DNA of 64,000 bases, taken from the NCBI GenBank assembly GCA_937924755.1, contig CALEVZ010000037.1, positions 1-64,000 of the forward strand. The letters are read 5' to 3'. Every line of letters starts with the position of its first letter. Position 1 is the first letter of the stretch. Position numbers and translations under genes: made by a program. Under the pieces are notes generated by a model. That model did not search any database. It was not told the DNA's origin and saw only the letters and a list, made by a program, of their open reading frames with translations. The stretch comes from an uncultured bacterium. Lineage in GTDB: Bacteria; Acidobacteriota; Thermoanaerobaculia; Thermoanaerobaculales; Thermoanaerobaculaceae. Shown here piece after piece: positions 43,437 through 51,716 of this stretch.

Positions 43437-44471
43437 GTGGATGAGGCGTTAAGCGAACGAGAACGGGAGGTACTCTGTGAGGTAGTGGAGTTGTACCTCG
43501 GGTGTGGAGAGCCCGTCGCCTCGCGTTCCGTCGCCGAAGCTTCGGAACTGTCGCTTTCGCCCGCCTCGATTCGAGCGATCATGGCGCAGCTGGAGGAGAA
43601 GGGGCTCCTGCAGCAGCCTCACCCTTCGGCCGGGCGCGTCCCCTCGGACTTGGGGTTGACAGTTTACTTGGAACGTATTCTGCGCCAGCCCGCCCTGCCA
43701 GCCAACGAGCGCGAGCGACTTTGTCGACTGCTGCCCGCCGGCGGCACGCTGGAGGATCGACTCGATCATGCCAGCCGGGTGCTGGCGCAACTGGCCAATC
43801 AGGTGGGCATGGCGGTGCGGCCGGTGGCATCGGCAGCGCCCATGCGCTCCCTGCACTTTGTCAAGGTGGACGACAGCCAGGTGCTGGCAGTGCTGGTGAC
43901 CGGCGGCGGGGTGGTGGAATCTCGGGTTCTGGCGGTCGGCCGCTGTTTCGAGGACGAAGAACTGGGGAGAATCTCCAGATTCTGTACGGACACGTTCGCG
44001 GGACTTACTCTGAAGGAGATCCGCGACCGACTGGCGGTGATCGTCGAGCAGGAGAGAACCCGCTACGACGAACTCGTGGCGGCGGCGGTGGAACTGACCA
44101 ACATGGCCACCCGTAAGGCTCCCATAAGCAGCTCGTCGGTGTTCGTTCAGGGGGTCGAGAATCTGCTCGCCGGGGGGGAGGCGCACCGCGAGAACCTGCA
44201 GCGTGTGCTCGTGACGTTATCGGAGCGCACCGCACTCATGCACCTCCTGGATCGTTTCCTCGCCTCAACGGGACCCTACGTGGCTGTGGGCGGCGAACTG
44301 GCCTTCCTGGGGGCGCCGAGCCTCGGGATGGTGATCCGCTCCTTTCGGCTGGGTGGGGGCGAAGTCGGCCTGGTCGGGGTGATAGGGGTGCGGCACATGA
44401 ACTATCCTTACCTGGTGCCGGTGGTGGACTTCGTCGGTCAACGCCTGGCCGGGCAGGGGGGAGGGTCATAA
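43437..44471 (+). CDS. hrcA: Heat-inducible transcription repressor HrcA
   Basis: 344 aa from GTG 43437. The N-terminal winged helix (1-80) has LSEREREVLCEVVELYLGCGEPVASRSVAE and SPASIRAIMAQLEEKGLLQQPHPSAGRVPSDLGLTVYLE, the HrcA signature. The GAF-like domain follows, and a C-terminal NYPYLVPVVDFVGQRL fits. In the recognition helix the usual SxTIRNxMxxLE reads SIRAIMAQLE, so a conserved Asn is replaced by Ala. HrcA represses chaperone operons and is folded by GroEL. One-base overlap with grpE (TAATG). Confidence 0.93.
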   Translation: MDEALSEREREVLCEVVELYLGCGEPVASRSVAEASELSLSPASIRAIMAQLEEKGLLQQPHPSAGRVPSDLGLTVYLERILRQPALPANERERLCRLLPAGGTLEDRLDHASRVLAQLANQVGMAVRPVASAAPMRSLHFVKVDDSQVLAVLVTGGGVVESRVLAVGRCFEDEELGRISRFCTDTFAGLTLKEIRDRLAVIVEQERTRYDELVAAAVELTNMATRKAPISSSSVFVQGVENLLAGGEAHRENLQRVLVTLSERTALMHLLDRFLASTGPYVAVGGELAFLGAPSLGMVIRSFRLGGGEVGLVGVIGVRHMNYPYLVPVVDFVGQRLAGQGGGS

Positions 44472-45076
44472 TGCACGACGGGAAACAGGTGGACGACTTC
44501 GCCGCATTCGAGCAGCTCGACGATGGCACGGTTGAGATCCTCGATGACGGTCTGGGTGAACGGGAGGAGGCCGCCGCCAAGACGACCGAGGAGCTGGAGG
44601 AGCTGCGCGGTGAACACCAGCGACTGCGGGAGCTCTATCTGCGAAAACTCGCCGACTTCGACAACTATCGCAAGCGCCAGGAACGGGAAATGGCGGAGTT
44701 TCGCAAGTTGGCGAGCGCGGAACTGGTTCGCGACCTGTTGCCGGTCATGGACAATCTCGAGAGGGCGCTGGCGGTCCCCGCCGGCGGGGGCAGCGGACTG
44801 CGGGAAGGGGTGGAGTTGGTCTACCGACAGCTTCATGATACGCTGACCAAACATGGGCTGGAACAAATAGATCCACTCGGTGAACCGTTCGACCCGGCGC
44901 TGCACCAGGCGGTGCAGCGACGGGAGTCCGACGAAGTGGTGGCGAATACGGTGGTCGAGGTACTGCAGAAGGGGTTTCTCATGCATGGACGTCTGCTGCG
45001 CGCGGCGATGGTGGTGGTGGCGGTGCCTGCCGCGACCCCCCGAGTCTCGCCGCCGCCGCCCGGGGAGGGCGGATGA
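44471..45076 (+). CDS. grpE: GrpE nucleotide exchange factor for DnaK
   Basis: 201 aa. An acidic N-terminal tail and long coiled coil (about 38-75, EELEELRGEHQRLRELYLRKLADFDNYRKRQEREM) lead into LVRDLLPVMDNLERAL and the C-terminal beta-wing FDPALHQAVQRRESDEVVANTVVEVLQKGFLMHGRLLRAAMVVV. It releases ADP from DnaK. A Pro-rich tail after residue 185 is unusual but short. The ATGA overlap with dnaK supports equal expression. Confidence 0.94.
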   Translation: MHDGKQVDDFAAFEQLDDGTVEILDDGLGEREEAAAKTTEELEELRGEHQRLRELYLRKLADFDNYRKRQEREMAEFRKLASAELVRDLLPVMDNLERALAVPAGGGSGLREGVELVYRQLHDTLTKHGLEQIDPLGEPFDPALHQAVQRRESDEVVANTVVEVLQKGFLMHGRLLRAAMVVVAVPAATPRVSPPPPGEGG

Positions 45077-46920
45077 GTCGCGTCATCGGCATTGATCTGG
45101 GGACAACCAACTCCTGCGCCGCCGTCGTGGAAGGGGCACGGCCGGTGGTGATCCCGAACCGGGAGGGGGCACGTACCACTCCTTCGGTGGTGGCGCGGGC
45201 CAGCGACGGGGAGCTGCTGGTCGGGCAGATCGCCCGGCGCCAGGCGCTGACCAATCCGGCGAACACCGTGTACGCCGTCAAGCGGCTGATCGGACGGAAG
45301 TACGATACGCCGGAGGTGGAGCGGGCCCGCAAGCTGGTACCCTACTCCATCGTTCGCGCCCCCAACGGCGACGCCGCGGTCGAGCTGGGCGGCCGGGCGT
45401 GTTCGCCCCAGGAGATTTCGGCACACGTCCTGCGGGAGATCAAGGAGTTTTGCGAGGCCACCCTCGATGCCAAGGTCGAGGACGCCATCATCACGGTTCC
45501 GGCCTACTTCGACGACTCCCAGCGCCAAGCCACCAAGGACGCCGGTGCCCTGGCGGGACTCAACGTGGTGCGCATCATCAATGAGCCGACGGCGGCGTCG
45601 CTGGCGTACGGCTTTGGCCGGGGCGGGTCGGAAATCATCGCCGTGTACGACCTGGGTGGAGGCACCTTCGATATCTCCATCCTGGAGATCGGCGAGGGGT
45701 TGTACGAGGTGCGCTCGACGGCGGGGGACACCTTTCTCGGCGGTGAGGACTTCGATGCTCGCATCATCGATTTCCTGCTTGAGTATTTCTACCGCGAGAC
45801 CAAGGTGGACTTGCGCGGCGACTCCATGGCCATGCAGCGCCTCAAAGAGGCTGCGGAGTCGGCGAAGTGCGAGCTGTCCACGGCGCAGGTGGTCACCATC
45901 AATTTGCCCTTCATCGCCACCGACGGCGGTCAGGCGTTGCACCTGTCCTACACCATGACGCGGGAGCAGCTGGAGGCGCTGGTGGGTGACCTGGTGCAGT
46001 CCACCCTCGAGCCCTGTCTCAACGCCCTGGATGCGGCCAAATTGAAGCCCAGTGACATCCAGCAGGTCATCTTGGTGGGTGGGCAGACGCGCATGCCGCT
46101 GGTGTCCCGGACGGTGGAGGAGTTCTTTGGGTGTCGACCCAATCGCGATATCAACCCCGACGAGGTGGTGGCGGTGGGGGCAGCGATCCAGGGCGGCATC
46201 CTGCATGGGGAGATCAAGGACGTGGTGCTGCTGGACGTGACGCCCCTGTCCATGGGCATCGAGACCCACGGCGGCCTGTTCACCAAGCTCATCGAGCGCA
46301 ACGCCACCATCCCCACCCGCAAATCGCAGATCTTCACCACCGTCACCGACAACCAGCGCTCGGTGGAGATCCACGTGCTGCAGGGGGAACGGGAGCTGGC
46401 CAGCGAGAATCGTTCCCTGGGGCGCTTCGAGCTGGTGGGAATCCCCCCCGCGCCGCGGGGGGTGCCGCAGATCGAGGTTACCTTCTCCATCGACGCCAAC
46501 GGCATCGTCAGCGTCTCGGCGCGCGACTCGGCCACGGGCAGGGAGCAGTCCATCCAGGTGAGTCCGGCCAGCGGCCTGTCGCGGGAGGAGATCGAGCGGC
46601 TGATCGCCGAGGCGGACAAGTACCGGCGCGAGGATGCCCGGCGCAAGGAGGTCAGGCTCCTGCGCAATCGTCTGGAGGGGCTGCTTTACACCAACGAGCG
46701 CGTTTTTAAAGAGTTCGGCAATTCCCTCGATGCCGCCTCCCGGGAGGAGGTGGAAACCACTCTGGCCAAGGGGCGCCGCCTCTTGGACTCTGACGACCCG
46801 GAGTTGCTGAAACAGGCGATCGACAGCGTGCAGTCGTGCTCGCGTCACCTCACCGAGGTGATGCTGGTGGATCCGCGCCAGCTGCTGGTCGGGTTGTCCC
46901 TGGGCGAGTCGAAGCAATAG
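45073..46920 (+). CDS. dnaK: DnaK chaperone (Hsp70)
   Basis: 615 aa. ATPase domain signatures [23 protein letters not shown] and [11 protein letters not shown] are intact; the substrate-binding domain has [28 protein letters not shown]. The C-terminal lid is helical but the chain ends ...[10 protein letters not shown], without the Gly-rich linker and acidic DDEEVD-like tail of E. coli DnaK (638 aa), so it is about 20 residues short. It binds unfolded proteins in ATP-driven cycles with DnaJ and GrpE, encoded alongside. Confidence 0.96.
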   Translation: MSRVIGIDLGTTNSCAAVVEGARPVVIPNREGARTTPSVVARASDGELLVGQIARRQALTNPANTVYAVKRLIGRKYDTPEVERARKLVPYSIVRAPNGDAAVELGGRACSPQEISAHVLREIKEFCEATLDAKVEDAIITVPAYFDDSQRQATKDAGALAGLNVVRIINEPTAASLAYGFGRGGSEIIAVYDLGGGTFDISILEIGEGLYEVRSTAGDTFLGGEDFDARIIDFLLEYFYRETKVDLRGDSMAMQRLKEAAESAKCELSTAQVVTINLPFIATDGGQALHLSYTMTREQLEALVGDLVQSTLEPCLNALDAAKLKPSDIQQVILVGGQTRMPLVSRTVEEFFGCRPNRDINPDEVVAVGAAIQGGILHGEIKDVVLLDVTPLSMGIETHGGLFTKLIERNATIPTRKSQIFTTVTDNQRSVEIHVLQGERELASENRSLGRFELVGIPPAPRGVPQIEVTFSIDANGIVSVSARDSATGREQSIQVSPASGLSREEIERLIAEADKYRREDARRKEVRLLRNRLEGLLYTNERVFKEFGNSLDAASREEVETTLAKGRRLLDSDDPELLKQAIDSVQSCSRHLTEVMLVDPRQLLVGLSLGESKQ

Positions 46921-46938
46921 TCAAGTCGAGAGGTTTCC

Positions 46939-48048
46939 GTGACATCGAAGCGCGATTACTACGAGGTTCTCGGCGTGAGCCGCAACGCCTCCCCGGAGGA
47001 GATCAAGGCGGCGTACCGGGCAACGGCGGTGAAGTTCCACCCCGACCGCAACCCCGGCAATCCTGACGCCGAGGAGAGGTTCAAGGAGGCCGCCGAGGCC
47101 TACGCGGTGCTCTCGGACCCCAACAAGCGGGCCCACTACGATCGCTTCGGTCACACGGGGGTGGGCGAGCAGCCGTTCAGCGGGTTCGACGCCACGGTGT
47201 TCGGGGATTTCGCCGACATTCTCGGCAACCTCTTCGGGTTCGAGGGGTTCTTCGGTGGGCGGCGGAGCAGCGGCGGGCCCTCTCGCGGCTCCGACCTGCG
47301 GGTGGGGATCACGGTGGAATTGCACGAGGTGGCGACAGGGGTGGAGCGCACCCTCACCATCCCCCGCGAGGAAAACTGCGAGCGCTGCGGCGGCTCCGGC
47401 CTGGCCGAGGGCGCCCGTCCAGAGACCTGCACGGCGTGTGGCGGGCGCGGGCAGGTGCGTTTTGCCCAGGGTTTCTTCACCATGCTGCAGACCTGCCCGC
47501 GCTGCGGCGGCGCCGGAAGGGTGATCACCCATCCGTGCGGCGACTGCGGCGGCAGTGGCCGCCAGCGGGTGCGACGCCAGGTGACCGTCAAGGTTCCGCC
47601 TGGGGTTGAAGACGGCACGCGCCTGCGGTTGGTCGGGCAAGGGGAGGCCGGGGCGCGCGGCGGACCGCCCGGTGATCTTTATGTGGTGGTGCAGGTTCCT
47701 CCCCATCGGCGGTTCGCCCGCGATGGCGCCGACCTGCACGTGGAGGAGGAGGTGTCCGCCTTTCACGCGGCACTGGGCACAACCATCGAGGTGGAGACTC
47801 TGGACGGCAAGGAGGAGGTTGCCGTGCCCCCTGGCAGCCAGTACGGCGACACCCTGGTGGTGCGGGGTAAGGGTCTCCCCAGGCTGCGCCACGCTGGTAC
47901 CGGCGACCTGGTGGTACACCTCAAGATCACTGTGCCGAAAAAGCTATCGCGACGCCAGCGCGAGCTTCTCGGGGAGATCCTGTCCGAGCTCGATAAGCCT
48001 TCGGTGTTCAAGCGGGTCAAGAAGATGATGGAAGGTGGAGGGGGATGA
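46939..48048 (+). CDS. dnaJ: DnaJ co-chaperone (Hsp40)
   Basis: 369 aa from GTG 46939. The J domain (1-70) contains HPDRNPGNPDAEERFKEAAEAYAVLSDPNKRAHYDRFGH. A Gly/Phe region follows (about 75-115), then four zinc-finger repeats CERCGGSG, CTACGGRG, CPRCGGAG and CGDCGGSG, and the two C-terminal beta-domains. Full-length type I DnaJ. It delivers substrates to DnaK and stimulates its ATPase. The gap after dnaK is 18 nt; the end overlaps prmA (ATGA). Confidence 0.95.
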   Translation: MTSKRDYYEVLGVSRNASPEEIKAAYRATAVKFHPDRNPGNPDAEERFKEAAEAYAVLSDPNKRAHYDRFGHTGVGEQPFSGFDATVFGDFADILGNLFGFEGFFGGRRSSGGPSRGSDLRVGITVELHEVATGVERTLTIPREENCERCGGSGLAEGARPETCTACGGRGQVRFAQGFFTMLQTCPRCGGAGRVITHPCGDCGGSGRQRVRRQVTVKVPPGVEDGTRLRLVGQGEAGARGGPPGDLYVVVQVPPHRRFARDGADLHVEEEVSAFHAALGTTIEVETLDGKEEVAVPPGSQYGDTLVVRGKGLPRLRHAGTGDLVVHLKITVPKKLSRRQRELLGEILSELDKPSVFKRVKKMMEGGGG

Positions 48049-48908
48049 GTTCCTACCTGGCGTTGGCCTGCGAGCTGGCGTCGGCGTTGGAGGAGAAGCT
48101 TACCGAGGCGATGGCGGGGTGGCCGGTGCTGGGCTGCCAGGTGGAGGACGTAAGCCCCGGCCGGGTGCTCGTTACCGTCTATCTCGAGCAGGGTAAGGCT
48201 GCGGCACTGGCCAGGATCGAGCGAGAGCTGGTGGCTTTCGGGGCGGTCAAGCTGGCCAGCGGTGAGCTGCCCGAGGCCGACTGGCTGGCCGAGTATAGGC
48301 GCCGCGTCACCCCCCGGGCCGTTGGGCGCCGGTTCTGGATCGACCCCCACCCCGCGCAGCCGACGCCGGCGCCGGAGGGGCGGATTCACCTGCTGATCGA
48401 ACCTCGCCAGGCCTTCGGCAGCGGCAGCCACGAGTCCACGGCGCTGGCGCTACAGTGCCTGGAGCAGATGAGCCTCGCCGGGCGCAGCGTCCTCGACGTG
48501 GGGACCGGCTCCTCCATCCTGGCTCTGGCGGCGGCGGCGCTGGGCGCCCGACCGGTGGTGGGGTTCGATATCGACCTCGAGGCGGTGTTCATCGCCGGCC
48601 AGACGGTCCAGGAGCAGCCTACTCGTTTCCCCGTGGCGCTCTTCGCCGGGACGGTGGAGGCCCTCGGGGCGGCGGCGCGCTTCGATGTGATGCTCGCCAA
48701 TCTGCTGCCGGCGCAACTTCATCCCATCCTGCCGGAGCTCGTCGGGCACCTTGCCGGGGGAGGTGAGCTGGTGGTGTCCGGGCTGCTGGCCAGCCAGCGC
48801 GCGGTCAGCGAGGTCGAACTGGCCCGCGCCGGTCTTCAGGTGACCGCGGCGTTGTCCATGGGTGAGTGGGTGGCGTTGCGCTGTCGGCGACGGTCGCCGG
48901 TTCCATGA
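48045..48908 (+). CDS. prmA: Ribosomal protein L11 methyltransferase
   Basis: 287 aa. A small N-terminal substrate-recognition domain precedes the SAM-binding domain, with RQAFGSGSHESTALALQCLE (family FGTGxHxTT) at about 121-140, VLDVGTGSSILALAAAALGA (motif I), VVGFDIDLEAV and MLANLLPAQLHPILPEL (NLL catalytic loop). It methylates ribosomal protein L11. The FGSGSHES variant keeps the His. dnaJ-prmA-rsmE is a commonly conserved order. Confidence 0.9.
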   Translation: MSSYLALACELASALEEKLTEAMAGWPVLGCQVEDVSPGRVLVTVYLEQGKAAALARIERELVAFGAVKLASGELPEADWLAEYRRRVTPRAVGRRFWIDPHPAQPTPAPEGRIHLLIEPRQAFGSGSHESTALALQCLEQMSLAGRSVLDVGTGSSILALAAAALGARPVVGFDIDLEAVFIAGQTVQEQPTRFPVALFAGTVEALGAAARFDVMLANLLPAQLHPILPELVGHLAGGGELVVSGLLASQRAVSEVELARAGLQVTAALSMGEWVALRCRRRSPVP

Positions 48909-49651
48909 CGCGGCTGGTCGTCACCGGGGTGGCGTTGCGGCCGGGTCGGATGCGGGTGCCGGCGACGGCGGCGCGGCACGCCCGGGTGGCGCGGGTCAAG
49001 CCCGGGGAGCCCATCGAACTGCTGGACCTTGAGGGTGCGGTGGCCACCGGACGCCTCGTCGGCTGGGATGGCGGCGCCTGCGAGGTCGAAATCACCCTCG
49101 TCGAATACGATCGGGGCGAGCCCCCGGCGCCTTTGGTCCTGGCCCTCGGCGTGCTGCACACCGAGGCGTTTTCCTGGGCGGTGGCGAAGGCCACCGAGCT
49201 GGGAGCTACGGTAATTCAGCCGGTTCTCTGCGAACGCGTGCAGCGCCGGGATCATCGCAGCCGCAGCGAGCGCTGGCGGCGAGTGGTGATGGCGGCGGTG
49301 ACGCAGTGTGGCAGGTCGAAACCTCCCGCCGTGGCCGAGCCGCTGCCGCTGGCCGATGTGTGTAGCCACGCGGTGGGGGTGCGGCTGGTGGCCGACCCGG
49401 CCGGTGCGGACGGGCCCCTCCCGCCCTCCGAGGCAGGCGAGGGGGCCGTCGTTCTTGTCGGACCGGAGGGTGGTTTCACCTCGACCGAGGTGGAGCTCAT
49501 TCGTTCCTCGGGTTTTGCCCGCCTGTGGCTGGGACCGCGCACCTTGCGGGCGGAAACCGCAGCGGTGGCGGCGCTGACGCTCGCCCAGCAGCACCTCGGC
49601 TGGCTTTCCGGGGGGGGAGCGGGGCTGCCTTGGCTGGCGCGGCAGGCATAG
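48905..49651 (+). CDS. rsmE: 16S rRNA m3U1498 methyltransferase
   Basis: 248 aa from the ATG at 48905 (ATGA overlap with prmA). The N-terminal PUA-like domain (1-75) includes HARVARVKPGEPIELLD. The SPOUT domain has KATELGATVIQPVLCERVQ, RWRRVVMAAVTQCGRSKPPAV, LVGPEGGFTSTEVEL and LGPRTLRAETAAVAAL, the trefoil-knot SAM site. It methylates U1498 in the small ribosomal subunit. Confidence 0.94.
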   Translation: MTRLVVTGVALRPGRMRVPATAARHARVARVKPGEPIELLDLEGAVATGRLVGWDGGACEVEITLVEYDRGEPPAPLVLALGVLHTEAFSWAVAKATELGATVIQPVLCERVQRRDHRSRSERWRRVVMAAVTQCGRSKPPAVAEPLPLADVCSHAVGVRLVADPAGADGPLPPSEAGEGAVVLVGPEGGFTSTEVELIRSSGFARLWLGPRTLRAETAAVAALTLAQQHLGWLSGGGAGLPWLARQA

Positions 49652-49678
49652 GCCACTGGGGCCGGCGAGGATGATTGG

Positions 49679-50149
49679 TTGTTGGTGACTAGCCTGGTAG
49701 GCTTGGATCTCGTGGCGCGGGTGATCGTCCATCGGCTCTCGGGAAGCAAAAAGGCGCGGGACGCCTGCCAGCTGGTGGAAAGCCTTTACCTGGCGGGTCG
49801 CCGTGTGCAGGTGTGGCTCGCCGACGAGCGCAAGGCGGCGATGTTCGATGAGTATCTGTGGACCTTTGCGGATGAGGCCTTCGTGCCACACGCCCGCTGG
49901 GAGGGCAACGGGGAGGTCGAGGAACCGGTGGTGGTGACCAGCGGTCCGCTGCTCCGGTGGGGGCAGGCGCAGGTGCTCATCCTGCTGGACCCACCGGAGG
50001 ACGTGGAGAACCTGTCCCTTTTCGAGGAGGTGCACGACTTCGTCACCACCGCCCCCACCGACGCTGGCCGCGCCGAGGCGTGGCGCGCCGCCGGCTTCGA
50101 GGTCGTTGAACAGCGCGGCGTGTCCCCGCCATCGCCGGGGCGCCGATGA
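49679..50149 (+). CDS. holC: DNA polymerase III chi subunit-like protein (HolC)
   Basis: Up to 156 aa. The core VIVHRLSGSKKARDACQLVESLYLAGRRVQVWLADERKAAMFDEYLWTFADEAFVPHARW, then VEEPVVVTSGPLLRWGQAQVLILLD, FEEVHDFV and AEAWRAAGFEVVEQ follows the HolC pattern (helix, then a strand with DE..LWTF.D..F.PH). Chi links the clamp loader to SSB. HolC is mostly known from Proteobacteria. The start is uncertain: the track uses TTG 49679, with GTG 49685 and GTG 49712 as alternatives. No holD is adjacent. Confidence 0.7.
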   Translation: MLVTSLVGLDLVARVIVHRLSGSKKARDACQLVESLYLAGRRVQVWLADERKAAMFDEYLWTFADEAFVPHARWEGNGEVEEPVVVTSGPLLRWGQAQVLILLDPPEDVENLSLFEEVHDFVTTAPTDAGRAEAWRAAGFEVVEQRGVSPPSPGRR

Positions 50150-50171
50150 GGGAGTCGGGTGAGAGTTTACG

Positions 50172-50223
50172 CTCCCCCGTACCTCCCCTAACGCATTCTT
50201 TAAAGAGAGGTAAGGAGGGGGAG
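50172..50223. repeat. Large imperfect hairpin between holC and the Skp-like gene
   Basis: CTCCCCC (50172-50178) pairs with GGGGGAG (50217-50223), and inside it TACCTC (50180-50185) pairs with GAGGTA (50207-50212). The 21-nt loop contains the palindrome CTTTAAAG. It lies 23 nt after holC and 92 nt before the next gene, so it may attenuate or end the hrcA-to-holC transcript. Confidence 0.4.
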
Positions 50224-50314
50224 AGGGAGGGTGGAGCGATTGTCGGAGGGCGGGGAGGAGCATGCTAAACTTCTTTCGCTCTCGCGATTCGCGGGCGCCC
50301 TGTGAGGAGCTACG

Positions 50315-50854
50315 ATGCAGAAGAGCGGCGCGGTGTGTTCTCTGGTTCTGATGGCTTGGGCGGCCAACCTGGCGGCGCAGGAACCGCCCGCCAAGATCGG
50401 CTTCGTGGACGTGGAACGGGCCATCGCCACGGTTGACGAGGGGAAGGCCCGGCTGGGGGAGCTGCGGGAGTGGGCGCGCCCCCGCGAGGAGGAGCTGGCC
50501 CGTCTGGGCCGGGAAATCGAGAGCCTCCGCTCCGAGGTGGCCACCAAGCGCGGGAGCGTGTCCGAAGAGGCGATGGCCGAGCTGAACCGGCGCCTGGTCT
50601 CCCGGCAGCGGGAGTTCGAGGACAAGCAGCGGGTTGCCCGCAGGGACTTCGAGGAGCGCCAGGCGGTCGTCCTGAAGGAAATGGGTGAGAAGCTCACCGC
50701 GGTGATCACTCAGTACGCGGACGGCAATCGGTATACCGCCGTATTCATCCTCGAACCCAACCAGCTGGTCTACCTGGCCAATTCCGCGGACCTGACCGAT
50801 ACGGTCATCAAGTTGTACAACGAAAAGTATCCCTACGCGGCCGGCAAGAAGTGA
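50315..50854 (+). CDS. OmpH/Skp-like periplasmic chaperone
   Basis: 179 aa with GAGGAG before the ATG. The signal peptide is at 1-21 (ending LAAQ). The mature start KIGFVDVERAIATVDEGKARL is the typical Skp first strand, followed by a long charged coiled coil (about 50-125) and a C-terminal NRYTAVFILEPNQLVYLANSADLTDTVIKLYNEKYP. Skp binds outer-membrane proteins in transit across the periplasm. No bamA or lpx genes are adjacent, unlike the usual arrangement. Confidence 0.85.
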   Translation: MQKSGAVCSLVLMAWAANLAAQEPPAKIGFVDVERAIATVDEGKARLGELREWARPREEELARLGREIESLRSEVATKRGSVSEEAMAELNRRLVSRQREFEDKQRVARRDFEERQAVVLKEMGEKLTAVITQYADGNRYTAVFILEPNQLVYLANSADLTDTVIKLYNEKYPYAAGKK

Positions 50855-51002
50855 AGTGTGAGCCAGTGAGGAGCGCCGAGTCGGCGCAGGCCGCGGGCCT
50901 GGGGATCGGCCGCCGGGGCACGCCCGCGGGTGAGTCCCCCGGTCGTGGCCCGGCATGCTCGCCCGGGCCCTCGCGCCGGTCGGCGTCAGGAAAGGATGAC
51001 CT

Positions 51003-51716
51003 GTGGCACGCAAACTGAAGCGGAAGGAGATCAAGCGCGACCAGTTCATCACCCTCATCGATCGGGCGATGGCCTGGACCGGGCAGAACTGGAAGACCGC
51101 CTCCATCGTCCTCGGTTGCGCCGTCGCCCTGGGTCTCGCCTACTGGGGGTTGACGCTGCTGGCCGCCTCCCGGGGAGGAGCGGCGGCCCGGGCGCTGGGT
51201 GAGGCGGTGGCGACGTTCGCCGCCCCGGTGGGTGGTTCCGCCGCGGCCGGGGAGGGACCGAGCTTTGCCACCAACGCCGAACGGCTCGACGCCGCGGAAA
51301 AGGCGTTTCGCCGGGTAGCCTCTCGCTACCGGTTTACCGCCCCCGCGCGCACCGCCCGACTGTACCTGGCGCGCATCGCCGAGGAGCGGGGCGACGTCGA
51401 CGGGGCCATCCGGTTGCTCTCCGAGCTAGCCGACCGGCGCAGCGACAACCCCGTGGTGGGACTGGCCACACTGGACCTCTTACGCCTGCGCTTGGCCAGG
51501 GGCGAGGGCAAGCAGCTGGTTAAGGAGCTGGAGGGCATGGTGTCCGGCAAGGACCAGCGTCTGCCCAGGGACCTCGCCCTCTTCCAGCTCGCCCGAGTGT
51601 GGGAGAGGGAGGGCAACATGGAGGAGGCCATCCGTCTGTACCGCAAACTCACCGAGGACTTTCCCGAGTCGCCCTACAAGTTCGAGGCGCAGCAGCGTCT
51701 TAGCGCCGCCTCGTGA
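51003..51716 (+). CDS. YfgM-like membrane-anchored TPR protein
   Basis: 237 aa from GTG 51003 with AAAGGA upstream. A basic cytoplasmic N-terminus (about 1-32) is followed by one membrane helix (34-55), then an Ala/Gly linker and two to four TPR-like units (AEKAFRRVASRYRFTAPARTARLYLARIAEERGDVDGAIRLLSELA; LALFQLARVWEREGNMEEAIRLYRKLTEDFPESPYKFEAQQRL). YfgM links the Sec translocon to periplasmic chaperones, which would suit its position after a Skp-like gene. Assignment is by topology. The preceding 148 nt show nothing recognisable. Confidence 0.7.
   Translation: MARKLKRKEIKRDQFITLIDRAMAWTGQNWKTASIVLGCAVALGLAYWGLTLLAASRGGAAARALGEAVATFAAPVGGSAAAGEGPSFATNAERLDAAEKAFRRVASRYRFTAPARTARLYLARIAEERGDVDGAIRLLSELADRRSDNPVVGLATLDLLRLRLARGEGKQLVKELEGMVSGKDQRLPRDLALFQLARVWEREGNMEEAIRLYRKLTEDFPESPYKFEAQQRLSAAS

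Noticed and set aside
50855-51002. Small gene or RNA in the 148-nt gap before the YfgM-like gene
   Set aside because: Very GC-rich, but no start with ribosome site, no stable reading frame and no clear hairpin pair.
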